Origin: Beggiatoa leptomitoformis
Lineage (GTDB): Bacteria; Pseudomonadota; Gammaproteobacteria; Beggiatoales; Beggiatoaceae
DNA: 64,000 bases
NCBI RefSeq assembly: GCF_001305575.3
Contig: NZ_CP012373.2
Span: 1,302,001-1,366,000, forward strand
Direction of reading: 5' to 3'
Both the position numbers and the translations under genes were made by a program. The notes below the pieces were generated by a model. It saw only the letters and a list, made by a program, of their open reading frames with translations. It was not told the DNA's origin and searched no databases. Of the stretch, positions 1 through 10,100 are shown in pieces. Every line of letters begins with the position of its first letter. Positions within the stretch are counted from its first letter, which is position 1.

Positions 1-1220
1 AGCACACAAACAAAATAGGGGGCATACAAAAAAACTTCTAAATGCCCACCCATAATTGGCTGAACATAGCCATAAGTTTCAAACCCATTTGTATCAATCA
101 AATAATTTTTTTGTTCTTCTTCTATTGGAAGCAGTATTTTTAGCTCAATCTTTTTTTCTGAAAAATGACTAATAAAGTTATTAAAAAGTCTAGTTCTACC
201 AAAGAAACTATTTTGTGGTAAAAGCCAGCATACTGATTTATGAAATTTTTTGCCTTCATATTTTTTCAAAACATTTTTTACTGAGTCAAAATTATGAAAC
301 TCACCATCTACATATACATTTCCTAATAAAGCATCTGTTTCATCTTCATACTTTACATTTTTTTGCAAATGAACTTCTTTAACATAATTAAGTAAATTTA
401 ATTTATCTCTACTATCAATTTTATTCCCTATCAGGTTATCTTTAAAAATTTTAATAAAATCTAGCAAATATCCTTCTTGTTTATCGTATTCTCTAAAAAC
501 ATTGGATGAAAATGTGTCGATAATAGCCTTATAAATGGCTTCATCTCGCTTAATAAGTTCTTCATTTTCCTTAGAGTTAATTATACTGGCAGACTCAGCA
601 TCTATTTTTAGATGAAAATCAAGAGGAATGGAGGCACTAAAATGTTTTTTAGCTGTAACTTCTTTTATTTTATAAAGCTGTTTTTTATCATCATTTTGTA
701 CAATGTCATGAAAATGATGTTCAAATGACATTTCTGCGTGATGTATGCTTTTAGAAATATGTTCGTCACTTTCGTTTAAATTAATACAAAACCGACACTT
801 TTCGTTGTCATCTTTAAATAAAGGCTTGAAACTAATTAAATTGAACTTAACAGATTTATTATCCTCTTCTATTTTAAAAAATCTAGGCAAGTTATCAGAA
901 CTTTCTTCAAATTTAGATTTAGCATATTCCGTCAATTCAAGTTCGTCATCTTGATTAAAAACAACCAACCTTTCATTAATTAAACTATTAACAATAACTT
1001 CTGTTTCTTTAGATGAAAATCCAAAATACTCTTGAATATTAGAAACAGCAATACTTTGACAAGTATGAATAAGCCTAACAATAAACTCTGTTACTATAGG
1101 CAGTCTTTCTTGTTTAGTATAAGAATACTGAATATTAAAACTTTTACATGGCAATGCAAAACTAATTTGATTCAATAAAATCTTAATTTCTTCCGAATCT
1201 ACTGTATTATTTTGTGTCAT
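1..1220 (-). CDS. Unknown protein with N-terminal winged helix, cut by left window edge
   Basis: The reading frame is open from an ATG at 1220 to the edge of the window, giving about the first 406 residues; the C-terminus is missing. Residues about 38-88 look like a winged helix-turn-helix (IQEYFGFSSKETEVIVNSL, then an LVVF/LELTEYAK wing). A CRFC pair near residue 142 is followed by a His-rich stretch with HHAEMSFEHHFHD, which could bind metal. The rest matches no family I can name. The start codon lies inside the end of the upstream NERD-kinase-helicase gene (14-bp overlap), so the two are almost certainly co-transcribed and translationally coupled. Codon use is very AT-rich, like its partner and unlike the housekeeping genes to the right. 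A role with the helicase partner, perhaps in defence, is inference only. Confidence 0.75.
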   Translation of the reverse strand, partial: MTQNNTVDSEEIKILLNQISFALPCKSFNIQYSYTKQERLPIVTEFIVRLIHTCQSIAVSNIQEYFGFSSKETEVIVNSLINERLVVFNQDDELELTEYAKSKFEESSDNLPRFFKIEEDNKSVKFNLISFKPLFKDDNEKCRFCINLNESDEHISKSIHHAEMSFEHHFHDIVQNDDKKQLYKIKEVTAKKHFSASIPLDFHLKIDAESASIINSKENEELIKRDEAIYKAIIDTFSSNVFREYDKQEGYLLDFIKIFKDNLIGNKIDSRDKLNLLNYVKEVHLQKNVKYEDETDALLGNVYVDGEFHNFDSVKNVLKKYEGKKFHKSVCWLLPQNSFFGRTRLFNNFISHFSEKKIELKILLPIEEEQKNYLIDTNGFETYGYVQPIMGGHLEVFLYAPYFVCV

Positions 1221-4200
1221 AAACTAAATAGTCCTTTGAATCTTGTTCTCGAATGAATTTTAAAACGCGCCCTAGTGCAGCATTTTTATTTTTTTCATGT
1301 TGTGATGTTTTAGTTTCGCCTTCCCACATATTAGTTGCACCAATGATAATCAATCTATCCTTTGCTCTGGATAAAGCCACATTAATGCGTTGGGCATCTT
1401 TTAAAAATCCCTGTTCATAATGCGAATTGTGGCGGGTTAAAGATAAAATAATAATATGATTTTCTTTACCTTGATAACTATCTACCGTATCAACTTTAAT
1501 TAGTTTTTTAAATTCACTACTTAGTCCTTCTAATTCGGTCAATTTTTTGTTAATTAATTTTCTCTGTTCAGCATACATACAAATGATACCAATCATTTTT
1601 TCTGCCTCATGCAATTCATCTTTTATACAATTTAAAAAATTTTCAGAATTGGCTATTTCTTTCAATAAATTTAAAATAACATTGGCTTCATAATCATTGC
1701 TGATTTTATCCCCAACTTTTTTATCGTAAGATTTTTCTCTTTGTTTACCTGTATCTAACCAAATAACTTGTGCGCTATTTAACGGATTTGGTAAATCAGC
1801 ATAAAATGGTTGCGGCGCATTTCGACCTGTTTTTAATTCAATTTCTTTTTCTTTATAAAAACATTCTGAAACTAAGTTACCAATTGCAGAAGCCATACGA
1901 TATTGTGTTGTTAATGTTGCGCCAACTTGTTTTCCATAATTTGATTGAAATGCGCGTTCAAAATCACTGGTACGTTCTAATAATTCTTCTTTTAAATTAA
2001 GTCTTTTAGCAACATACTTCATTAAATCTGTGGGATTATATTGAGGAGGTAATTGCAAATGGTCACCCACTAAAAGAATTCTTTTTCCTGCTTGCATAGC
2101 AATTGCTAATTCACTGGCAGTTGCGCGAGCCGCTTCATCAATAATAACCCAGTCATATTGATTATTGGCAACGCCTATATGCCATGTACCAATACCAACA
2201 CAAGTACCGCAAACTAGAGTTCTAGTTTTAGCTAAAAACTCTTCAAAATTCCCGCCTTTCTGAATGGCTAATACCTCTATCCATTCAAATGAAAGAGCCA
2301 TAATATCATCTAACTTTTTAATTGAATCTTGAGAAAATACTTTGTGTTTATGGCACAAGTCACTTTTAATTTTTTCAACAACATTAATATAGTTATTGGT
2401 GTCGTAATCATAACCAGAATTATTTCTGGCATGAGAATTAAAAGTTTCTAATTTTTGTTGATATTGTTGCTTTTTATCAGGATTATTTTCTAATTTTTGA
2501 AGCTCATCGCTCAATCTGTCTAAATGAAATACTATATCAAAATAGCTTTCTACAAATTCTTTCGACAATCTTAAATGACTACTTAAAGAACTGACTCTAG
2601 CTTTAATACTTGCCTTAAAAGTTTCTCGATATTTTTGCTGAATAGCGGACACATGAAGATGCTTAATGGCATCAGATAACATACCTTCTGCGCCAAAACG
2701 AACAATATCTAAATCAAGCTTTGTTCTTTCAGATAAATCATTAATTCCTTCAATCGCATTATTAACCGCTTCGTGCGATTGACTGACTAATAGAATGTGT
2801 CTTGCCTGTCCTTTTTTAATCAGATAATGAATAAATGAAGCGATAAAAGCAGTCTTGCCTGTTCCTGGTGGACCTTGCAATAAACTTAATGGCGAGGCTT
2901 GATATAACTGGCGAAAGGCTGAACGCTGCTGAGGATTTAGCGTAAATTTAAGTTGACCATTGTTATCATAGGTATTGTAATCATCTAATTCACCATCGCT
3001 AATTTCATCTTCAATAAAAATAGGATTTTGTGTTTGATTACTATCAAAATAATTAACCAAGTTATGAATAACAGATTTTCCATTTAAAATCCTTTCCAAT
3101 GCACTTTTACGGCGTTGATAAGAGGATTTGGTTTGTTGGCTTTCTAGTTTTAATTTCATACCAACTGTTAATCTGTCTTTGTTTTTAAATTCATCAATCA
3201 CTAAATAATTAGTGTCTGTGTTTTTTGTATTTAAAATACCTACTTTTCCTCTTTTATCTGCATCATAAAAGTAAAATACATCTATTTTATCCTCTGAATC
3301 AAAATCAAAAGTGCTAGAACTATGAGGAATATGTAGCTGATTTTTTACTACTTCAGAACTACCTGATATTTCGACTTCTGGAAGCATTTCTTCTTCCATT
3401 GTTAAAATGGTTTGCCAAATTCTTGCTGTACTAACAGTTTGCTGTATTTCTGATGATGAATAAGCAGAATCTATTGAAGCCTCTTTATCAGTTTCAGTAT
3501 CAATAATTGACTTAATAAACTCTTGTTTTTGCAAGAAATCTATTAACTCACTGGCATCATTAGCACCATTATTACTTATAGTAATTACAGCGTTTTCAAT
3601 GACAGATGCGTTTCTAATATTCCTTTGTAATTCTTGATGTTCGATTTTATCTAATTTAGCATAGGTTAATGTTAAATCATCTTTTTTAACAAATAACGTT
3701 AGTTTTTTTCTGACACCAGTTATCCAGATACGAACTTCATTAGCATTTCTATCAGATAACTTAGCATCAACATAATACGAACCATTATCAGACAAAAGCT
3801 CTTCTGACTTATTAATCGATTTTAGAGAAGATACTTCAAATATATTTTGTTGTTTTGGTGGATTAAAGTAATCCTGTAAAGACAATTGAATATTTTGCAG
3901 GGTCAAAAAAGGAGAATTTTCAAAAAAATGTTTTAAAGTCTTTATTATTTGTGGGATACCATCATTAATTAAATTATTTCTATCTAACTGAAAAATATCA
4001 CAGATTAATAAAGCCACTGCGTAATAATCTATTTCACAAGGCTGTGCTGTTTCATAGTTAGGTGGTGCATAAGCTGTATTACAAGGTTTTTTATTTCCTT
4101 CATAATAAGAAACAACATCAATTAAATATATTTTAGGTTTCTCCTCAACAACAGAAATCAAAATATTTTTAGGATGTAAATCTCCATGATATAAATCTAG

Positions 4201-6009
4201 CGAATGCAAATAAAAGATAGCATCAATTAATTGAAGAGCTAATCTTATTTTTTCATCTAATGATAAGGTGCTATTTTGCAAATAATTATCAAATGTTTGA
4301 CCTTCAATATAATTTTGTACAAAAAATGTACCCGCAGGAGAAATACCAAAATCTATAATTTTTGGCATGAACTCAAGAGTTGAATTATTTCTCAAGCCTA
4401 GTAATGATTTTAAAAAATTAAAAAGGGAGAAATTTATATTATCCTGAGTATTTTTTGGTTCTATTCCATACCAAATTTTAACTATAACATTATCCTGAAT
4501 GTATTTTGATTGGTAAATGTGACATCTACCTTGCTTAATATTATCAACACAAGGATATATAACCATAGGTATATTGTCAGTTCTAAATACTTCAAAATTC
4601 CTTAAATCAATATTTTTATTATCATTAAATTTAACTTGATTAAAAGCATCTAGCATATCCCTTGCATTTTTAAAACGCTCTTGTGCCGTCCAATTTAAAC
4701 AAGTTTCAAACCAATGATTTAGCTTACCTTCAAAACTATCATTATCAATTGCTTGCCACTGATGCAATTCAGTATCTTGCAGAGGATATTTATTATAAGC
4801 AATATAATACGAAGTCACACCTAAGAGAAATACATCACGGCGAAATGGGTCTGAATCATCGCCTAACTCATCTTCTGGTAATTTGGTTAATCCAGCTTTA
4901 ACAACATCTCTTAATACCGCAATAGTTTTTACTTCTCTAAAATAAGCCGTAATAAAACCAGAAATAGTTATTTTTGCAGGACGTTCTAACCATAAACAAT
5001 GTTGGCTAATATCACGATGAGCAACTTCTATATCATGCAAATCAGCAAAATGCGATAACAGAATTTTAATAAAATCTATTCGGTCTTGTTGTGTTAATTT
5101 ATCCTGATATTTAGCAATAAATTCATTCAACCGCAGTTGTTTATGCGGCAAATCATATAACTCGCAAAAATCAGCAGTGACTTGTTCTTTTGTGGCACTA
5201 GAAAGCGGTTGTAAGTAATAATCCTTGTATTCGTCTTTCTGTGATTTGATATAGCCCAGTATTTTATTTTCTCTTAATACAATATCGGCTCTTTCTTCTT
5301 GAGTAGCGGCATCTTGACCCAATCGTGTTAAATCCCAACGCCGTAATAAGGCTTGATAATTTTTATCATCCTTTTTTACAGCGCGATATTCCTTATAATA
5401 ATCTTGAGGATGTTTAAAAGTAAAATCACCCTCAATTTTATAATTTTGATAGCTAAATTCTCTAGGTCTAAAATTATTTTTTAAATTAAAAAAGCTATCA
5501 AATCTTGTTAATTCAGGTAGCTTTGTATGAGTTGGTTTCGGGAATATTCTTTGATAATCAGACTTATTATTTATTTTTAGGAAATCATCTAACTTTACAA
5601 TATACTCTGACTCTTCTTTTGGAAAATTTTCTAATTTAGCAGTGCCACACAAAATAACTCTGTGTTCTATATATGGAGACGGTTTGATTCCAGATTTTTC
5701 AATATGAGTTCTTAATATTCTCGCTTTATTTGCAGTAATTTTGACAGGTGAACTTCCTCTATCCTCACCATTTTGAATCCATTTATTATTCTCAAATCTA
5801 ATTGTCCCATTCCAGTTTTTTAACTCTAATAATATAACTCTATCGTCAGTCACTAGAATAAAATCAATTTCCTTTGTTCCATCGTTTATGCTTATCAATT
5901 CTAACGCTGAATATCCACGCCATTTTGAACTAAATTCTTTTTCCATTTTAGCATTAGCATCTTTTTCATATTTATTGATGCCTTCAGGATTTAAACAGGT
6001 TATTTTCAT
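1207..6009 (-). CDS. NERD nuclease / double kinase-like / SF1 helicase fusion protein
   Basis: This 1600-residue protein carries several modules. Residues about 8-120 are a NERD (nuclease-related) domain with the PD-(D/E)XK-type residues D50, E62 and K64 in EIDFILV and LLELKNWNG. Residues about 250-430 resemble a protein kinase that keeps HRD (AHRDISQHCLWLE) but has SGF in place of DFG, so it may be inactive. A second kinase-like module, about 480-700, has VIVKIW, YHGDLHPKNILI and IDVVS. A SF1 helicase of the Upf1/Dna2 type fills about 1025-1580: Walker A GPPGTGKT near 1046, IIDEAARA near 1288, GDHLQLPPQ, and SYQGKE with NVALSRAKDRL near the end. A ribosome-binding site (aggaat) lies 5 bases before the ATG. 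NERD-kinase fusions are known from PglW of BREX type 2; the helicase fusion suggests a nucleic-acid defence or repair enzyme, which is inference. The gene is strikingly AT-rich. Confidence 0.85.
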   Translation of the reverse strand: MKITCLNPEGINKYEKDANAKMEKEFSSKWRGYSALELISINDGTKEIDFILVTDDRVILLELKNWNGTIRFENNKWIQNGEDRGSSPVKITANKARILRTHIEKSGIKPSPYIEHRVILCGTAKLENFPKEESEYIVKLDDFLKINNKSDYQRIFPKPTHTKLPELTRFDSFFNLKNNFRPREFSYQNYKIEGDFTFKHPQDYYKEYRAVKKDDKNYQALLRRWDLTRLGQDAATQEERADIVLRENKILGYIKSQKDEYKDYYLQPLSSATKEQVTADFCELYDLPHKQLRLNEFIAKYQDKLTQQDRIDFIKILLSHFADLHDIEVAHRDISQHCLWLERPAKITISGFITAYFREVKTIAVLRDVVKAGLTKLPEDELGDDSDPFRRDVFLLGVTSYYIAYNKYPLQDTELHQWQAIDNDSFEGKLNHWFETCLNWTAQERFKNARDMLDAFNQVKFNDNKNIDLRNFEVFRTDNIPMVIYPCVDNIKQGRCHIYQSKYIQDNVIVKIWYGIEPKNTQDNINFSLFNFLKSLLGLRNNSTLEFMPKIIDFGISPAGTFFVQNYIEGQTFDNYLQNSTLSLDEKIRLALQLIDAIFYLHSLDLYHGDLHPKNILISVVEEKPKIYLIDVVSYYEGNKKPCNTAYAPPNYETAQPCEIDYYAVALLICDIFQLDRNNLINDGIPQIIKTLKHFFENSPFLTLQNIQLSLQDYFNPPKQQNIFEVSSLKSINKSEELLSDNGSYYVDAKLSDRNANEVRIWITGVRKKLTLFVKKDDLTLTYAKLDKIEHQELQRNIRNASVIENAVITISNNGANDASELIDFLQKQEFIKSIIDTETDKEASIDSAYSSSEIQQTVSTARIWQTILTMEEEMLPEVEISGSSEVVKNQLHIPHSSSTFDFDSEDKIDVFYFYDADKRGKVGILNTKNTDTNYLVIDEFKNKDRLTVGMKLKLESQQTKSSYQRRKSALERILNGKSVIHNLVNYFDSNQTQNPIFIEDEISDGELDDYNTYDNNGQLKFTLNPQQRSAFRQLYQASPLSLLQGPPGTGKTAFIASFIHYLIKKGQARHILLVSQSHEAVNNAIEGINDLSERTKLDLDIVRFGAEGMLSDAIKHLHVSAIQQKYRETFKASIKARVSSLSSHLRLSKEFVESYFDIVFHLDRLSDELQKLENNPDKKQQYQQKLETFNSHARNNSGYDYDTNNYINVVEKIKSDLCHKHKVFSQDSIKKLDDIMALSFEWIEVLAIQKGGNFEEFLAKTRTLVCGTCVGIGTWHIGVANNQYDWVIIDEAARATASELAIAMQAGKRILLVGDHLQLPPQYNPTDLMKYVAKRLNLKEELLERTSDFERAFQSNYGKQVGATLTTQYRMASAIGNLVSECFYKEKEIELKTGRNAPQPFYADLPNPLNSAQVIWLDTGKQREKSYDKKVGDKISNDYEANVILNLLKEIANSENFLNCIKDELHEAEKMIGIICMYAEQRKLINKKLTELEGLSSEFKKLIKVDTVDSYQGKENHIIILSLTRHNSHYEQGFLKDAQRINVALSRAKDRLIIIGATNMWEGETKTSQHEKNKNAALGRVLKFIREQDSKDYLVYDTK

Positions 6010-6507
6010 TTATTCCTCATGCTCCAGTTTAAGCAACATACTCTAGCCACAGGTATCATGTCATAATTCTAACCTTAATTTGGCAAGAATTTAATTCTCA
6101 AGCAAATAATATCAGAACTTTCAGAATTCACAAAATTAACAGGATTATTTAGGGTTTAGACTATTAATTTTTGTTAAGGTAATATATTGTTATTAAAAAT
6201 AAATTTTGCAAGGCTTGGGTACATTTAGCCAGTAATGCTATAGGAAAGCTAGTCTCTTTTTTATTACCGTAGCTAATTTTAATGGTCGTAAGGCTTGAAG
6301 TCTAATGGCGAAATTTATTCAGAGCAAGCTAGCGGAGTGATACGAGTTGTTGGTCAAGAATTTTGAGCATAATCTTAAAAACTTCGATGCAAAACGTAAA
6401 CGGTGTTTTATCAGACTGATGGCTATGGTTATCCAGCTTGCCTCTTCAGTGATTTCAAATGGGTTCTATAATTAATAATAAATACGTTTGACAAAAGGAC
6501 AAAAGAA
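6010..6507. other. Intergenic region between divergent genes
   Basis: This 498-base gap separates the leftward helicase fusion from the rightward PD-(D/E)XK gene. It holds the decayed transposase tail described separately (6308-6475). Near 6108-6150 there is a loose run of CAGAATT/CAAAATT/CAGGATT words that resembles a stretch near 19465-19500. The promoters of both flanking genes should lie here, but I cannot assign -35 and -10 boxes with confidence. Confidence 0.5.
6308..6475 (+). pseudogene. Remnant of an IS5-family transposase C-terminus
   Basis: In one frame the DNA reads a short tail containing YELLVKNFEHNLKNFDAKRK and then CFIRLMAMVIQLAS before a stop. This pattern of (N)FEHNL, followed about ten residues later by FIRLM, is typical of the end of IS5-family (IS1031/IS427-like) transposases. 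An in-frame TGA near the start and the lack of any upstream DDE core show that only a decayed 3' end remains. Its position beside the AT-rich helicase gene suggests the locus was reached by mobile elements. Assignment rests on motif memory, so moderate confidence. Confidence 0.5.
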
Positions 6508-7035
6508 ATGACCGATGAAGAACTAAAAGAATTAGTAGCAAGTCTTGCGGTTGCACAACGGAAAACTGACCGCCAATTAAAAGAATTGGGTATTCAAATC
6601 GGTGGAATTGGTAATAAATTTGGCAGTTTTACCGAAGGCATGGCTTTTCCTTCAATGGAAAAAATCCTTCGTAAACAATTTGGTTTAGAAACCATTTCAA
6701 CAAATACCAAATCGTTTAAAGGCAACCGTGAATTAGAATTGGATGTATTGGGTTATAGCAATGGCGATAGTAATAAAGTCGTGATTGTGGAAGTGAAAAG
6801 TCATTTAAATGAAAAAGGGATTGAGCAGGTGTTAAAAATACTTCAGGAGTTTCCTTTCTTTTTTCCAGAGCTTGCGCATAAAAAGCGTTATGGCATGATT
6901 GCTACCGTCGCGGCGAGCAAAGAAATCAAACAGAAAGTGGCAGAAGCAGGTTTATATTTGGGTATTATTCACGATGAACAATTTAAATTAATGAAACCTA
7001 AAGGCTTTGAACCTAAGAATTTTAATGGTAATTAA
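6508..7035 (+). CDS. PD-(D/E)XK nuclease-like protein, DUF3782 type
   Basis: A 175-residue protein with a short N-terminal helical or coiled-coil segment (residues 1-35), then a compact nuclease-like fold. E43 in FTEGMAFP, D79 in ELELDVLGY and E95-x-K97 in VVIVEVKSHL form the expected PD-(D/E)XK constellation. Proteins of this layout are abundant and multi-copy in cyanobacteria and in Beggiatoa-like bacteria and are usually annotated DUF3782 or nuclease-like; their substrate is unknown. It stands alone, divergent from the helicase fusion and convergent with the hybrid kinase. No export signal or membrane segment is seen. Catalytic activity is plausible from the retained residues but not shown. 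Confidence 0.75.
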   Translation: MTDEELKELVASLAVAQRKTDRQLKELGIQIGGIGNKFGSFTEGMAFPSMEKILRKQFGLETISTNTKSFKGNRELELDVLGYSNGDSNKVVIVEVKSHLNEKGIEQVLKILQEFPFFFPELAHKKRYGMIATVAASKEIKQKVAEAGLYLGIIHDEQFKLMKPKGFEPKNFNGN

Positions 7036-7106
7036 AAGAACGTGTTTTAATATTTATGTATTTAAAATGATAAATAAATTCGCCATCATAAATCCCCCAT
7101 CAATTT

Positions 7107-10100
7107 TTATATCTGCTGCTTTTCTTGTTCTAGGGCTTGCTTAGTTTGTTGTGCAACCGCCGTTAATTCTGTTAGCAAGTAGCGAACCTCCGTAAAATTA
7201 TTTTGTTTAACAGCCGCCTCTATTGCTTGACAGAGTGTTGCAGCCTTTTGTGCGCCAATGGTTTGGCTTGACCCTTTGAGTTTGTGGGCATAACTCCGTA
7301 AGGCTTCATGCGCTTGTGTGTTCAATGCCCGTTCTAGTTGTTGTAATGAAACGGGAACATCGTTGAGGTAAATATCAATTAACCAGTCAATACCACGTTC
7401 CTGCATGTCTTCGCGCAGGTTTGCTAGTGTGGTTTGATTGAGCAGATTAGTGGTGTTGTCAGCCGTTGTCAGTTTGTTTGCTGGGGGGGATACGGTGAAA
7501 TGTGTGGGTAACCACCGTTGTAAAACGGTTTTAAGTTGTGCTGTATTAAATGGTTTGCTCAAATAATCATCCATTCCCACCGCTAAACAATGTTCTCTGT
7601 CGCCCAACATCGCATTTGCTGTTAGCGCGATAATGGGTAAACGTGTTTGTTGTGTGGCTTTTTCATATTCACGCCGACGCTGTGTTGCCGTAAATCCATC
7701 CATAACGGGCATGTAACAATCCATAAAAACAATATCAGCGGGTTGTTTTTCTAAGTAACTAAGTGCTTCTGCACCATTTTCTACAACCGTTACATAACAA
7801 CCTAAATTCATTAGAAAGTTACTAGCAACTTCTTGATTAATTTTGTTATCCTCTGCTAACAGCACGTGGATAGGATTATCATTGGGTACAATAACTTGTG
7901 GCGGTACAAGCGGTAGGCTAACGTTAGAAACGGTTAATGGTTTAGTCGATTTATTGAAACGTAGATTAAACCAAACGGTACTTCCTTTACCCACTTCGCT
8001 GGTCAAACTAATTTCGCCATTCATCATTTGTAATAGTCGTCGGGTGATGGCTAAACCTAATCCTGTTCCGCCATATTTTCGGGTGGTGGTGCTGTCGGCT
8101 TGTGAGAAAGGTTTAAATAAACGTGTGCCTGCTTCATTACTAATTCCAACGCCTGTGTCTTTAACTTCCATGTGTAACAATACATGATGTTCATCTTCTT
8201 CTAGTAGCATCACATTGAGGGTTATTTCACCATGTTCTGTAAATTTAACGGCATTACTGAGTAAATTATTTAATATTTGACGCAAACGCACAGGGTCGCC
8301 TTTAAGCTGGGTAGTAAAGGGGGGCGGTAATATTTTTGTAAACTTCAAGCCTTTATTTTTGATAGCTAATAAAAATAAATCTATGGTTTCATCTATCAGT
8401 TGATATAAATCAAAATCGATATTTTCTAATACAAGCATTCCCGCCTCAATTTTAGAAAAATCTAAGATGTCATTAATAACCGTTAGTAAGGTTTCTCCTG
8501 AAGTGCGGAGTCGTTCTAAATAATGGCGTTGTTGACTATCAAGCGAGGTTGACAGGAGTAATTCGACCATGCCCAACACGCCATTCATGGGGGTACGAAT
8601 TTCATGGCTCATATTGGCAAGAAATGCGCCCTTAGCATAATTGGCTTGTTCTGCCTCTGATTTGGCGCGTTCCGCTTCTCTAATCGCTTTTTTCAAGCGT
8701 TCTTCGGCTTCTTTATGCGATGTAATATCTTGCGTCGCGCCTTGTATGGCAATAACTTCACCTTGTTTGTCGCGTATAAGATGCAGATAACTTTGTAAAT
8801 AATGTAACTTACCATTGCGATGAAAAATCCGAAATTCAATTGTGTAGGTATCCTCATGCCACAACGGGCGTTCAATACAAGATTGTAAGTAGCCTCGGTC
8901 GGTTGGGTGAACGACAGCCAATAAGGTTTTAAACGGAATCGCGTGTGACGTGTCAGGTAAATCAAAAAGACTAAATAAATCATGCGAAGCTTCAACGAGT
9001 TGTGTCTTAATATCCCATTCCCAATAACCTAAACGGGCGAGTTGTTGCGTTTTTAATAATCGGGCTTCACTTTTGCGCAAGGCTTCTTCTGTTCGTTTAC
9101 GGTCACTAATATCAGTAAATGAAGCAAAAACAGCATAAGGCTTTGAATTATTTTCATAATAAAGCGGTTGTGTGTTCACTCGTAGCCATTTAATCGTTGC
9201 TCCCGTCGTTTTAGTAATTCCTAACACTAAACCCCGTTGTGCTTTCTCTGTATGTAACGAATATAAAATAGGATATTCACCCTGTGTGTAAGGTGAGCCA
9301 TCCTCATGAAACAAATTTAGCGCAAAGGCGTTATGATGATTTCTAATCTCCGCAAAAGACATTTCTAAAATTTGGCACGCGCTTCGATTTGCTTCAATAA
9401 CATTACCCGCTTGATTATGAATAACTAAGCCTTCTTCTAAAGATTCTAATACCGCTTGATAGTGATCACGATTTTCATAGGATGCCTGTTCAATTTTTTT
9501 ACGGGTGGTGATGTTCTGTAGCGTTCCAAATAAGCGGGTGGTAGTGCCTGATGCATCTTTGACTGATTTAATAGTCACTGAATGATAATGTTGTCCTGAT
9601 GGTAGATTTACTTTTACATCAAGTGCTAACTGTTTACCCGTTGTAAAAACTGTTTTTAAGACCTTTTTAAACTGCTTTCTGTCTTCAGGCAGATAATAAG
9701 CAATTAACTGTTTGAGCGAAGGAATACCTAATTCAGGTGGACGATTGAGTAATTGAAAAATGCCTGTTGACCAAGATATTTCTCGCGTTAGTGGGTTGTA
9801 ATCCCAATTACAGATTTGTGCAACCTCTTGAGAATCAAGCAATCGTGCTTCACTACGTTGCAAAGCAACTAATGCCTCCTGATGCTGAACCATCTGCTGT
9901 AAATGTGTTATGTGATAAGACACTGCCTGCCCTAATGTTTCACACACGGTGCGCTGTGCGTATGACAATCGATAAGGCGTTGTGTGCTGACACACCAACA
10001 TCCCCCACAATTTTCCATTGATTATTAAGGTTAATGTTAATCTTGCCTTAATCATTGGATTTTCATACGCAACGCTAAAAGGTTCGTGACAGGCTAATGT

